From a virus: 28,915 nucleotides of DNA. Under the pieces are notes generated by a model. The model was given only the letters and a program-made list of their open reading frames with translations, did not search any database and was not told where the DNA came from. This document shows positions 14,142 through 21,797 of the stretch, in pieces (positions within the stretch are counted from its first letter, which is position 1; the number at the start of each line of letters is the position of its first letter). The stretch is taken from IMG/VR virus record IMGVR_UViG_3300030102_000637, positions 21,168 through 50,082 of that record. One strand, written 5' to 3'. A program made the translations under genes and the position numbers.

Positions 14142-14394
14142 ATTGATAATAATAATTGTAATGTTCTTTCCTAATTTACAAGATTATGACACAGGTAATG
14201 TTCTTGTTGTTAGTCATAAAGATGGTAAAGAATTAGTATTTGAAAAACAAGAACAGTGTTATAAATATGTAACTGATAATATAGGTGAGTTACTTGATTT
14301 TGCTAAAAATTCTTACAAAGAAATAGATGGAGCACAAGTAAGTAAGTTTCTTTGTTTACCTAAAGATTTAGATAAGAGAGGTATTTCAACGTGA
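14134..14394 (+). CDS. Probable exported small protein
   Basis: An 86-residue protein with a hydrophobic N-terminus (KLIIIIVMFFPNL), looking like a signal peptide or anchor, followed by a mostly soluble charged part with two cysteines (QCYKY and FLCLPKD). It has an AAAGGAAAAG ribosome site and overlaps both neighbours. It is one of the small genes separating nrdA from nrdB. No family is recognised. Confidence 0.55.
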   Translation: MSKLIIIIVMFFPNLQDYDTGNVLVVSHKDGKELVFEKQEQCYKYVTDNIGELLDFAKNSYKEIDGAQVSKFLCLPKDLDKRGIST

Positions 14395-14708
14395 TTAAAA
14401 TTGTAGGTGGTTGGTGGATGTCTATTATGGACCATAGATATAATCCACTAAGTAACATACCAAGTTTAACTGTGCGGCATATGGTTATGCAAGTGTTAGC
14501 ATGGATGTGGTGTATTATATTTAGTATATACATGGGTTCATTTATTGTGTTTGGTATTTCTGCTGTAGCTCATGTATTTTTATTACTTGGTTTATTTGTA
14601 ACAGCAGCTACTTTTGAGGTGGCTAAAACAAACCCAAGCTTTTTTGGAAAACTATTTCCTAGAAGTGTTGGTGGTTTAGGAAGAGGAAATGGGGGCGAAC
14701 ATGAATAA
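14391..14708 (+). CDS. Small two-TM membrane protein, GTG start
   Basis: A 105-residue protein starting with GTG that overlaps the previous stop (GTGA). AGAGAGG lies about 10 nt upstream. Residues about 33-52 and 54-74 are strongly hydrophobic (VLAWMWCIIFSIYMG and VFLLLGLFVTAA), giving two transmembrane helices with a Gly-rich soluble tail (GGLGRGNGG). No family is recognised. Its position directly before nrdB might reflect operon filling rather than a functional link. Confidence 0.55.
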   Translation: MIKIVGGWWMSIMDHRYNPLSNIPSLTVRHMVMQVLAWMWCIIFSIYMGSFIVFGISAVAHVFLLLGLFVTAATFEVAKTNPSFFGKLFPRSVGGLGRGNGGEHE

Positions 14709-15672
14709 ATTAAAATTACAAGATCAAAGAGATTACTTTAAACCGTTTCATTATCCTTGGGCTTATGATGCATGGCTCAAGCATGAGCAATCACATTGGT
14801 TACATACAGAAGTACCAATGCTTGAAGATGTTAAAGATTGGAAAAACAAACTAAGCACAGAAGAAAAATACTTTCTTACTAATATATTTAGATTCTTTAC
14901 ACAGTCAGATATAGATGTGTCTGGTGGCTATGTAGAAAATTATTTACCACATTTTCCACAACCAGAAGTACGTATGATGCTATCTTCTTTCTGTTCAAGA
15001 GAAGCATTACATGTAGCAGCTTACTCACATCTTATTGAATCTCTTGGTATGCCAGATAGCACATACAATGAGTTCAATGAATATGAAGCTATGAGAGATA
15101 AGCATGAGTTTTTTAAAGATCATGTATCAAAACAAAACGTACCAATACCTTTACAGATTGCAGCTATCTCTGCTTTCACAGAGGGACTAGCATTGTTCTC
15201 TTCTTTTATTATGTTGTTAAACTTCCCTAGACATGGTAAGATGAAAGGCATGGGACAGATAGTTACATGGTCTATTGTAGATGAAACACAACACGCAGAA
15301 GGTATGATTAAATTATTTAGAACTTATATAGAGGAAAATAGAGGGGTTTGGAATGATAAAACAAAATCAGAAATCTATAAAACGGCAAGTAAGATGGTTG
15401 ATCTTGAGGATAAATTTGTTGATCTTGCGTTTAAAATGGGGGCAGTGGATGGACTTACACCTGAAGAAGTTAAAACGTATATTCGTTATATAGCAGATCG
15501 TAGGTTAATATCTATGGGTATGAAAGGTATTTACAAAGTTAAAACTAATCCACTACCTTGGGTAGAGACTATGATCAATGCTCCTACTCATACAAACTTC
15601 TTTGAGAACAGAGCTACGGACTATGCTAAAGGTGCATTGCAAGGAGACTGGTCTGATGTTTGGGCGAACTAA
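14701..15672 (+). CDS. nrdB: Class I ribonucleotide reductase, beta (small) subunit
   Basis: A 323-residue NrdB that generates the tyrosyl radical used by NrdA. The iron ligands are all present: D70, E101 and H104 (EALH), E161, and E195 and H198 (DETQH). Radical Tyr108 lies seven residues after E101, matching E. coli E115/Y122, so this is a conventional tyrosyl-radical class Ia-type subunit. An in-frame ATG at 14689 is an alternative start, with AAGAGGAA upstream. The gene overlaps the preceding membrane-protein gene and the following small gene. Confidence 0.96.
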   Translation: MNKLKLQDQRDYFKPFHYPWAYDAWLKHEQSHWLHTEVPMLEDVKDWKNKLSTEEKYFLTNIFRFFTQSDIDVSGGYVENYLPHFPQPEVRMMLSSFCSREALHVAAYSHLIESLGMPDSTYNEFNEYEAMRDKHEFFKDHVSKQNVPIPLQIAAISAFTEGLALFSSFIMLLNFPRHGKMKGMGQIVTWSIVDETQHAEGMIKLFRTYIEENRGVWNDKTKSEIYKTASKMVDLEDKFVDLAFKMGAVDGLTPEEVKTYIRYIADRRLISMGMKGIYKVKTNPLPWVETMINAPTHTNFFENRATDYAKGALQGDWSDVWAN

Positions 15673-15865
15673 AAAACACTTACAAGATGTCAACATGACA
15701 TACTGGCAGCACTTTAGATTTGTTCTTAGTTGTCTACCCTATTTATTTTTTGCTACAGTATTTTTTATTATACATGCAATAATACCGGGGTTATTTACTA
15801 ATACAGCAAGTGCAATAGTATCAGAGTTAGATTTTAAATTAATGTTAAGTAAAAAAAGTTCTTGA
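15656..15865 (+). CDS. Small single-TM protein, DUF6356-like
   Basis: A 69-residue protein with AAGGAG 9 nt before its ATG, overlapping the end of nrdB by 17 nt. The core (TYWQHFRFVLSCLPYLFFAT then IIHAIIPGLFTNTAS) resembles small membrane proteins of the DUF6356 type, with one hydrophobic segment around residues 22-45. The family function is unknown. It closes the nrd operon; a strong promoter starts at its final codons. Confidence 0.6.
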   Translation: MFGRTKKHLQDVNMTYWQHFRFVLSCLPYLFFATVFFIIHAIIPGLFTNTASAIVSELDFKLMLSKKSS

Positions 15866-15890
15866 CATATAGGGATTCATACTGTATAAT
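15862..15890 (+). promoter_or_regulatory. Perfect consensus sigma70-type promoter for hsp20
   Basis: TTGACA (15862-15867), a 17-nt spacer and TATAAT (15885-15890), a full match to the consensus, beginning at the last codons of the upstream gene. A second overlapping TATAAT ends at 15895. Predicted transcription start is about 15897. Confidence 0.88.
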
Positions 15891-15896
15891 ATAATG

Positions 15897-15946
15897 GTGA
15901 TGCTAATAATAGGTCACATTAACTAAGCTTAATATAGGAGTTAATT
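15897..15946 (+). promoter_or_regulatory. hsp20 leader with possible structure at the ribosome site
   Basis: This is an ~50-nt leader. TTAACT (15919-15924) and AGTTAA (15939-15944) are perfect inverted repeats; the right copy overlaps the AGGAG ribosome site (15936-15940). GTGA and TCAC at 15897-15900 and 15914-15917 form another short arm pair. Weak pairing at the ribosome site of an hsp20 gene recalls RNA thermometers, but the stems are short. Confidence 0.35.
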
Positions 15947-16369
15947 ATGTTTCAATATACAGATTCAATGGTAAAAAATTTTTTAGAAAACTCAATAGGA
16001 TTTGATAGTCTACTATACAGTTTGAAAGAGCAGACAAATCAGTACCCACCTTATGATATTATTAAACACTCTGATACTTCCTATGAGATTACATTAGCAC
16101 TTGCTGGTTTTTCTAAAGAAGACATTGCTGTAATACAAGAAAAAAATACCGTTACTATCTCTAATAATAAAAAGATAAATGATGTAGGAACTACTGTAGA
16201 TAAAAAATATATACATAATGGTATTGCTAAAAGACCATTTACAAAAAAGTTCTCACTACTACAAAATGCTGTCATAAGTGATGTATCTTTTGAGGATGGA
16301 CTATTAACACTACACATTAATATTGTAGTTCCTGAAGAAGAGAAACCTAAACAAATAGAAATACAATAG
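15947..16369 (+). CDS. Small heat shock protein, Hsp20/IbpA type
   Basis: A 140-residue alpha-crystallin-domain chaperone. The IbpA-like N-terminus (IGFDSLLYSL then YPPYDI) leads to YEITLALAGFSKEDI and the domain core, and KYIHNGIAKRPFTKKF precedes the end strand DGLLTLHI. The protein ends in a tail with IEIQ, an oligomerisation-type I-x-I motif. It holds unfolding proteins in a refoldable state and would buffer folding stress during virion production or temperature change. It has its own consensus promoter and terminator, giving an insulated, probably high-level transcript. Phage Hsp20 is known from marine T4-like phages; this replication background is different. Confidence 0.93.
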   Translation: MFQYTDSMVKNFLENSIGFDSLLYSLKEQTNQYPPYDIIKHSDTSYEITLALAGFSKEDIAVIQEKNTVTISNNKKINDVGTTVDKKYIHNGIAKRPFTKKFSLLQNAVISDVSFEDGLLTLHINIVVPEEEKPKQIEIQ

Positions 16370-16376
16370 AACTATA

Positions 16377-16406
16377 GAGGGGTAGGTAAAACTACCTCTC
16401 TCTTTT
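16377..16406 (+). terminator. Rho-independent terminator after hsp20
   Basis: GAGGGGTAG (16377-16385) pairs with CTACCTCTC (16392-16400) with one G-T pair, giving a 9-bp stem with a 6-nt loop (GTAAAA), then TCTTTT. It lies 8 nt after the Hsp20 stop and insulates that gene from the glycan block. Confidence 0.75.
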
Positions 16407-16417
16407 CTGGAGAAGAC

Positions 16418-17188
16418 ATGAGAAAAGCACCTAATACAATTTATATAGGTTATGATCCTAAAGAACAAGTAGCCTATGATGTTTTAAGATTTACAATAGA
16501 ACGTATCTCTGTAGAGAATGTTCGTATCGTGCCTATAAAAAAAGATATTTTAGAACTTAACGGTATGTATACAAGAACACACACTACTGTTGAAGGGCAA
16601 CACATAGACGATATTGATGGTAAACCTTTCTCTAGTGAGTTTAGTTTTACACGTTTTCTTGTACCAGCTATGAATATGTATGAAGGTTGGGCATTGTATA
16701 TGGATTGTGATATGTATCCACGTACAGATATTAATGCATTATTTGAAGAATATAATAATAGTTTTTATCCTTTATACTGTGTAAAACATAAGTATGAACC
16801 GGGTGATGGTATTAAAATGGATGGTAGAGTACAGCAAAACTATCGTAGAAAAAACTGGTCTAGTTTTATTCTTTGGAACTGTAGCCATCCTTACAATAAA
16901 AAAATAACACCAGAGGTTGTTAATACTCAAACAGGACAATGGCTTCATGCTTTTGGTTGGTTGCCAGATAAAGAAGCTGACATTGGTTCTATACATGAAG
17001 AGTGGAATTGGTTAGACAATCACTCACCTACTGAAGTTGAAGCTAAGAATGTACACTTTACTACAGGTGGTCCTTGGTTTAAAAGTTGGAGATCTGGTAG
17101 AAAAATTGATGGTCAGTATGCAGCAGAATGGAACGCTGATTATACTTATCTTGCAGGAACAGGACAAATAAAAGCTTATGAAATATAA
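16418..17188 (+). CDS. Glycosyltransferase, GT8-like
   Basis: A 256-residue putative sugar transferase with a GT-A-like fold. It opens with NTIYIGYDPKEQVAYD, followed by FSFTRFLVPAMN and the D-x-D metal motif YMDCDMYPR (D96 and D98). The C-terminal HFTTGGPWF matches the His-containing end of GT8-type enzymes. It would transfer a sugar from a nucleotide-sugar donor to an unknown acceptor, such as a host glycan, phage protein or phage DNA. GGAGAAG precedes the ATG. It overlaps the three-module gene by 11 nt, and both probably act in one modification pathway. Confidence 0.75.
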   Translation: MRKAPNTIYIGYDPKEQVAYDVLRFTIERISVENVRIVPIKKDILELNGMYTRTHTTVEGQHIDDIDGKPFSSEFSFTRFLVPAMNMYEGWALYMDCDMYPRTDINALFEEYNNSFYPLYCVKHKYEPGDGIKMDGRVQQNYRRKNWSSFILWNCSHPYNKKITPEVVNTQTGQWLHAFGWLPDKEADIGSIHEEWNWLDNHSPTEVEAKNVHFTTGGPWFKSWRSGRKIDGQYAAEWNADYTYLAGTGQIKAYEI

Positions 17189-19559
17189 AATAGTTACGTG
17201 TTTTGATGAAACACTTTTAAAAATTAATGGATCAAAACTAATAGAACAATTTGCCTCAAGCTGGCAACCTAACATAGAGTTTCATTGTTATTATTATAAT
17301 TTAGATATATCTAATTATTCTTTACCTAATAAAGATAATATTCATTATCATAATTTAAATAATATAGATGGCTTCTCTGAGTTTATGGAGCGTAATAAAA
17401 CTCATGATGGTACAGAGGGTGGTAGTGTAGAATATAATTCTATTATTGATGTATTATCAGAAGCACCTAAATTATTTTCTATAAGTGAACAAGCATTTAA
17501 TGATAATAACTCTTGGCTGTTTTGGTTAGATGCTAACTGCTGCACAGTAAGAGATGTGAGACTCAATAGTTTAAAGACTATTTTTAGTGATGATGATAAT
17601 GCACTATCTTTAGCCTTAGTTGAACATAGAAATCATTTTGCTGCTTTCAATTTACAAAGCCAACCTGTAGTAGAACTTCTTGCTGATATAAAAGGAGCAT
17701 ATATTACAGATAGGTTTACAAATTATAGAGAGTGGGGATTTAATTTTATACTAGGCTCTATCTTACCTTTGTATCAAGCACGAGGATTAAACTATAAACT
17801 ATTTACAGAAAATAGCATTGGGGTACTAAATAATTTATTTGTAGATCTACGTGATCCAGCATCTAGAAAACTAAGAGATGCTAAAGGTAATAGAATAGTT
17901 CCTCTATCTGATAAAGAAACATCACCAGATATATTACCGGGAAGATATAAACAACTTGCAGATATTATCAGACACTATAAACCACAAACTATCTTAGAAA
18001 CAGGTACATGGAATGGTGGTAGGGCTATAGAAATGGCTCTTGCTATATTTGAAAAGTCAGATAAAGCACACTACATTGGTTATGATTTATTTGAAGATGC
18101 CACACCAGAGATAGATCAAGAAGAATTTAATTCTAAAGCTCACAATACTTTAGCTGCTGTAACAGCGAGACTAGAAGAGTTTAAAGAGTTTGTTAAAAAA
18201 GAAAGAGGAAAAGAGTTTACTTTTAAATTAGTTAAAGGTGATGTAAAAGATGTACTTGATGGTAAAGAAAATAACAGTATTGATTTTGCTCTCATTGGTA
18301 GTGGTAATAGCTACGATACTGTAGCTCATGAATATCTGTGTTTAAAAAATATTCCTATCGTTGTTGCTGATCATTACTTCACAAAAGATGAAGCAGAAGA
18401 AATGCCCCCTGTTATTTATCAGGGTGTAAATGATGTCTTTAAATCTGTGTCTACAAAAAAAGTAAAAGCAGATGAAGTTCCAGATGTGGATGGTTGGCAT
18501 ACATTTGATGATAATTCTACAACAAGAAAGTATGTATTACCATCTAGTGATAGAGTTCTTGGAGGTGGAACAACACACTTAGTTGTCTTCCTTCATGATC
18601 CTGATTTAAAAGATATACCAGAAGATGTTAAACGTGTACCTATAGTAGTACATCCTAGAGACTGTGTGCCTAAAGATTATATTGTAAGTAATATACAAAC
18701 AAATATAAAACTTATAGGTAATGATAAATGGATTTCTAAACATCCATCTCACAGAGAAATAGGTATTGTTGTATCTGCTGGCCCATATTTAAATTATGCA
18801 GAACTAAAAGAATTTATACATAAAAAATTAGAGAAAGGTATTAGACCTAAAATACTAACTGTTAAACATGCTTATCCTAATTTATTAAAACATGGTATAA
18901 AACCTTGGGGATGTATTGTTCTTGATCCTCGTTCAATAGAAGGTAAAAGTACACATAATATTGTGCGTAAAGATTTGTTTAAAGATATAGATAAAGATAC
19001 TTTATTCTTTGTTGCATCTATGACAGACCCATCTGTTACTAAACATATTAAAGATAGTGATGGTAAAATATGGGGTTGGCATGCTTTTACAGACTTCATG
19101 AGAAAAGAACAAGAACGAGGCACACAGATAGTTAATCAAACTGTACAGCTTAACGAAGAGTTAGGTATACCACAAGGAGCTACATTAATTACAGGTGGTA
19201 CTTGTGCAGCTATGCGTGGTATAGGTTTGATGCACACAATGGGCTTCAGAGAAATACATCTCTTTGGTTATGACTGTTGCCGTGAAGAACCAACAGCAGA
19301 AGAGAAGACAGAAACTACAGGTGATATAGAGGGTGGTGAAACACCTAAACCTAAATACATACAAGTTAATGTAGGAGATACTACATACTGGACTACAGGT
19401 GAGCTTTTAGCTATGGCTCAAGACTGTGAGAAAGTATTTGAAGATCCCGGCCTTGAAGGTGTATTAGAACTTCATGGTAAAAATACAATGATCTCTGCTT
19501 TATGGGATATTAAAAAGAGTAAGGAGAAACGTCCACCGTTTGCAGGATATTATGATTGA
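17178..19559 (+). CDS. Three-module protein: glycosyltransferase-like, SAM methyltransferase-like and DUF115-like domains
   Basis: A 793-residue multidomain protein. Residues 1-220 are alpha/beta with SWLFWLDANCCTVRDV (112-127), which suggests a GT-like domain with a divergent D-x-D-type position. Residues about 250-460 are class I methyltransferase-like: ILETGTWNGGRAIEMAL (272 onward) and YIGYDLFED (299-307). Residues about 520-790 resemble DUF115, as in MAF-type flagellin glycan proteins and MptE-like enzymes: IVVSAGPYLNY (530-540), ITGGTCAAMRGIGLMHTMG (671-689) and IHLFGYDCC (693-701). It probably builds or transfers a methylated sugar. Domain borders are approximate. It overlaps genes on both sides. 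Confidence 0.7.
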   Translation: MKYKIVTCFDETLLKINGSKLIEQFASSWQPNIEFHCYYYNLDISNYSLPNKDNIHYHNLNNIDGFSEFMERNKTHDGTEGGSVEYNSIIDVLSEAPKLFSISEQAFNDNNSWLFWLDANCCTVRDVRLNSLKTIFSDDDNALSLALVEHRNHFAAFNLQSQPVVELLADIKGAYITDRFTNYREWGFNFILGSILPLYQARGLNYKLFTENSIGVLNNLFVDLRDPASRKLRDAKGNRIVPLSDKETSPDILPGRYKQLADIIRHYKPQTILETGTWNGGRAIEMALAIFEKSDKAHYIGYDLFEDATPEIDQEEFNSKAHNTLAAVTARLEEFKEFVKKERGKEFTFKLVKGDVKDVLDGKENNSIDFALIGSGNSYDTVAHEYLCLKNIPIVVADHYFTKDEAEEMPPVIYQGVNDVFKSVSTKKVKADEVPDVDGWHTFDDNSTTRKYVLPSSDRVLGGGTTHLVVFLHDPDLKDIPEDVKRVPIVVHPRDCVPKDYIVSNIQTNIKLIGNDKWISKHPSHREIGIVVSAGPYLNYAELKEFIHKKLEKGIRPKILTVKHAYPNLLKHGIKPWGCIVLDPRSIEGKSTHNIVRKDLFKDIDKDTLFFVASMTDPSVTKHIKDSDGKIWGWHAFTDFMRKEQERGTQIVNQTVQLNEELGIPQGATLITGGTCAAMRGIGLMHTMGFREIHLFGYDCCREEPTAEEKTETTGDIEGGETPKPKYIQVNVGDTTYWTTGELLAMAQDCEKVFEDPGLEGVLELHGKNTMISALWDIKKSKEKRPPFAGYYD

Positions 19560-20259
19560 ATATATAGAACAATATAACAGAGACAATCCATCTCAAAGAT
19601 ATAAAGATTTACTAAAAGAATATGAAAAGTTACATGCACATAGTGAAGGTATGTTTAATGGTAGAAGTTTAATAAGATTTGCTGGACCACTTAAACAAAT
19701 AATTAAAAAGCATGGTTGTGAAACTTTATTAGATTATGGCTGTGGTAAAGGACATCCTTATACAGATAAGTTTCATACTGTTCCTGACTCTGATTTCTTA
19801 GATAAACCAATACATGAGTTTTGGGGTATAAAAGATGTTACTCTTTATGATCCCGGTGAAGAAGAACATAATAAATTACCAACTGGAGTTTATGATATTG
19901 TAGTAAATACAGATGTTTTAGAACATGTACCATATCAAGATCTAGCTTGGGTTATTAAAGAGATATTAAACTACTCTACTAACGTAGTATTTCTTAATAT
20001 ATGTTGTCTACCTGCAATAAAACATTTTCCTAATGGTGAGAATGTACACGTATCTCTTTATCCTGTAGAAGAATGGCTACAATTTATTGCTAGAATATCA
20101 GTAGACTATCCGTATCTAACTATATATGTTTATGCTGATGATAAAAATAATGATAAGAAGCGTTTAAATGCTTATAAAATAATACCAAGACCAACAATAA
20201 TACCATTAAAGACAGCTCCTAAAAAAGATTATAAATCAGAATTACAAAGGTGGGATTAA
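19552..20259 (+). CDS. Class I SAM-dependent methyltransferase
   Basis: A 235-residue methyltransferase. The SAM-binding motif LLDYGCGKG is at residues 59-67 and the later DIVVNTDVLEHVP marks the acidic/post-II region. It uses a Rossmann-like fold to move a methyl group from S-adenosylmethionine to an unknown acceptor. The neighbouring glycosyltransferase genes point to a sugar or a glycan-linked protein. The ATG at 19552, after GCAGGAT, is preferred over an in-frame TTG at 19540. It overlaps the previous gene by 8 nt and abuts the SET gene. Confidence 0.8.
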   Translation: MIEYIEQYNRDNPSQRYKDLLKEYEKLHAHSEGMFNGRSLIRFAGPLKQIIKKHGCETLLDYGCGKGHPYTDKFHTVPDSDFLDKPIHEFWGIKDVTLYDPGEEEHNKLPTGVYDIVVNTDVLEHVPYQDLAWVIKEILNYSTNVVFLNICCLPAIKHFPNGENVHVSLYPVEEWLQFIARISVDYPYLTIYVYADDKNNDKKRLNAYKIIPRPTIIPLKTAPKKDYKSELQRWD

Positions 20260-20580
20260 TTGACTGTATTAAAATATAATAGATTTTATTATGATCCATT
20301 ACCCAGTAATGTAGAAATTAGAGAAAGTCCTATACATGGTCATGGTATCTTTGCTAAAGAAAATATTAAATCTAAAACAGATTTAGGTTCTACTCATATT
20401 AAATATCCTATGATTATAGGTTATATAAGAACACCTCTAGGTGGTTTTATAAATCATTCAGATAATCCAAACTGTTATCTAGTTATATCACAAGAGTGGG
20501 ATGACTATCTAATTTATAATATACTAACATCTAGAAAAATATTAAAGAATGAAGAAATACTTTTAGACTATGAAGTATAA
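20260..20580 (+). CDS. SET-domain protein, probable protein-lysine methyltransferase
   Basis: A 106-residue compact SET-domain protein. IHGHGIFAKENI gives the opening G-x-G and beta strand; GGFINHSDNPNC contains the N-H-S-x-x-P-N SAM and catalytic motif; EEILLDYEV gives the final E and D-Y motif. SET proteins methylate lysine in proteins. The substrate here could be a phage structural protein or a host protein. The start is a TTG directly after the previous stop, with AAAGGTGGG 6 nt upstream. It is the last gene of the glycan/methyl block. The SET assignment is strong; the target is unknown. Confidence 0.85.
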   Translation: MTVLKYNRFYYDPLPSNVEIRESPIHGHGIFAKENIKSKTDLGSTHIKYPMIIGYIRTPLGGFINHSDNPNCYLVISQEWDDYLIYNILTSRKILKNEEILLDYEV

Positions 20581-20591
20581 GGAGTAACATA

Positions 20592-20996
20592 ATGTTAGGA
20601 ATAGCAGACAGTGTTATAGGTGTAGCTGGTAAAGTTCTTGATAAGTTTGTAGAAGATAAAGATCTCAAGACTAAATTAAATGCTGAACTAAAACAACAAA
20701 TGATTAGTCTTGATCTTGCTCAAGCACAAGCTAATATAGAACAAGCTAAACATCCTTCTATATTTGTTTCAGGGGCTAGACCTGCTATTATGTGGATCTG
20801 TGCATTTGCTCTTGGTTGGCAGTTCATACTTGCACCTATAGCATCATGGGTTATTTTAACTTGGTATCCAATGGTTACATTACCTGTACTAGAAACAGGT
20901 GAGCTTACAAGTTTAGTTCTTGCATTACTAGGACTTGGTGGTATGAGAACAGCAGAAAAGTGGAAGGGTGTAGCTAGAAACAATATGAAACAATGA
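20592..20996 (+). CDS. Holin, 3-TM type (GTA_holin_3TM)
   Basis: A 134-residue membrane protein with a long, partly amphipathic N-terminal helical region (GKVLDKFVEDKDLKTKL). The membrane part contains SGARPAIMWICAFALGWQFI (60-79), then PMVTLPVLETGELTSLVLAL and GLGGMRTAEKWKGVAR. This matches the holin of gene-transfer agents and many alphaproteobacterial phages. It should make the inner membrane permeable at lysis so that murein-degrading enzymes reach the wall. TAAGGAG precedes the ATG. It overlaps the cupin gene by 4 nt and lies close to the strand change. Confidence 0.85.
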   Translation: MLGIADSVIGVAGKVLDKFVEDKDLKTKLNAELKQQMISLDLAQAQANIEQAKHPSIFVSGARPAIMWICAFALGWQFILAPIASWVILTWYPMVTLPVLETGELTSLVLALLGLGGMRTAEKWKGVARNNMKQ

Positions 20997-21343
20997 AAGC
21001 AGGAAAAGTTTGGGGTGAGACACACTCTGTATTTAAGAACGGTGTATTTGAATTTCACCATATAAAATTTAATAAAGGTAGTAAATGTAGTAAACATAAA
21101 CACAAGTATAAGTGGAATGGATTCTATGTTACTAAAGGTGAACTAATTATTAGAGTATGGAAAAATAATTATGATCTTGTAGATGAAACATTTCTTAAAG
21201 AAGGAGAATGGACTACAGTAGGGCCGAGAGAGTATCATCAGTTTGAAGCTGTATCAGATGGAGAGGCTCTTGAATTATATTGGGCTGAGTTTGATCATGA
21301 TGATATTGAACGTGAGACAGTAGGAGAAGCTGGTGGCTCTTAA
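20993..21343 (+). CDS. Cupin-fold protein
   Basis: A 116-residue single-domain cupin. GSKCSKHKHKYKWNGFYVTK (residues 29-48) has the first cupin motif with His ligands, and GPREYHQFEA (77-86) is the second. Such proteins bind a metal and act as sugar isomerases, epimerases or dioxygenases, or just bind sugars. Near the glycan block it could act on a nucleotide sugar; a virion role is also possible. It overlaps the holin (ATGA) and the terminase gene by 11 nt, so it is made with late functions. Confidence 0.75.
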   Translation: MKAGKVWGETHSVFKNGVFEFHHIKFNKGSKCSKHKHKYKWNGFYVTKGELIIRVWKNNYDLVDETFLKEGEWTTVGPREYHQFEAVSDGEALELYWAEFDHDDIERETVGEAGGS

Positions 21344-21797
21344 CGAAAAACAAGAAAAGTTTGCACAGTCTTATATATTACATCGTAATGCTACAGAGGC
21401 TGCAAAGAATGCTGGTTATGCTCCTGACTCAGCAGCTAATCAAGGCTACCGTCTTATGCAGAACCAAGAGGTTGTTGATAGAGTCCATGAACTAGAGCAG
21501 CAACTTGAAACAGACGTAGATGTTATAGGTGAATTAGAAAAGCAGTATGAGTTTGCTAAAAATAATGGTCACTCTAATAGTGCGCTCAAAGCTCTAGAAT
21601 TATTATCTAGAATACGTGGTGCTAACAGTGATATTAATACTGGTTTAGATAAAGATACATTAGAAACAGCCATAGTAGGTTGTCTTAATACATTAGGAGA
21701 GGAAAAAGTTATTAATTTATTAGAGAAGTGTGACTTTGCTAATAATATATTTGAGGGGCAAGATGAAGAACATGCTGAAGAAATGGAAAGTATATGA
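21333..21797 (+). CDS. Terminase small subunit (Terminase_2-like)
   Basis: A 154-residue small terminase subunit. The N-terminal helix-turn-helix LNEKQEKFAQSYI then NATEAAKNAGYA and LMQNQEVVDRVHEL is the classic DNA-recognition pattern of TerS proteins. The later part is helical and oligomerising, with an acidic tail. It recognises phage DNA and presents it to the large subunit (TerL) for packaging. The start is GTG with TAGGAG 6 nt upstream. TerL is not in this window; the gene lies at the end of the plus-strand arm. Confidence 0.85.
   Translation: MALNEKQEKFAQSYILHRNATEAAKNAGYAPDSAANQGYRLMQNQEVVDRVHELEQQLETDVDVIGELEKQYEFAKNNGHSNSALKALELLSRIRGANSDINTGLDKDTLETAIVGCLNTLGEEKVINLLEKCDFANNIFEGQDEEHAEEMESI

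Noticed and set aside
20260-20285. Promoter from TTGACT with nearby TATAAT
   Set aside because: The spacing between the two elements is only 9 nt, far too short for sigma70, and TTG is the SET gene's start codon.
20720-21103. Minus-strand open frame of 127 codons opposite the holin gene
   Set aside because: It is fully antisense to the holin and cupin genes, with no ribosome site and no recognisable domain.
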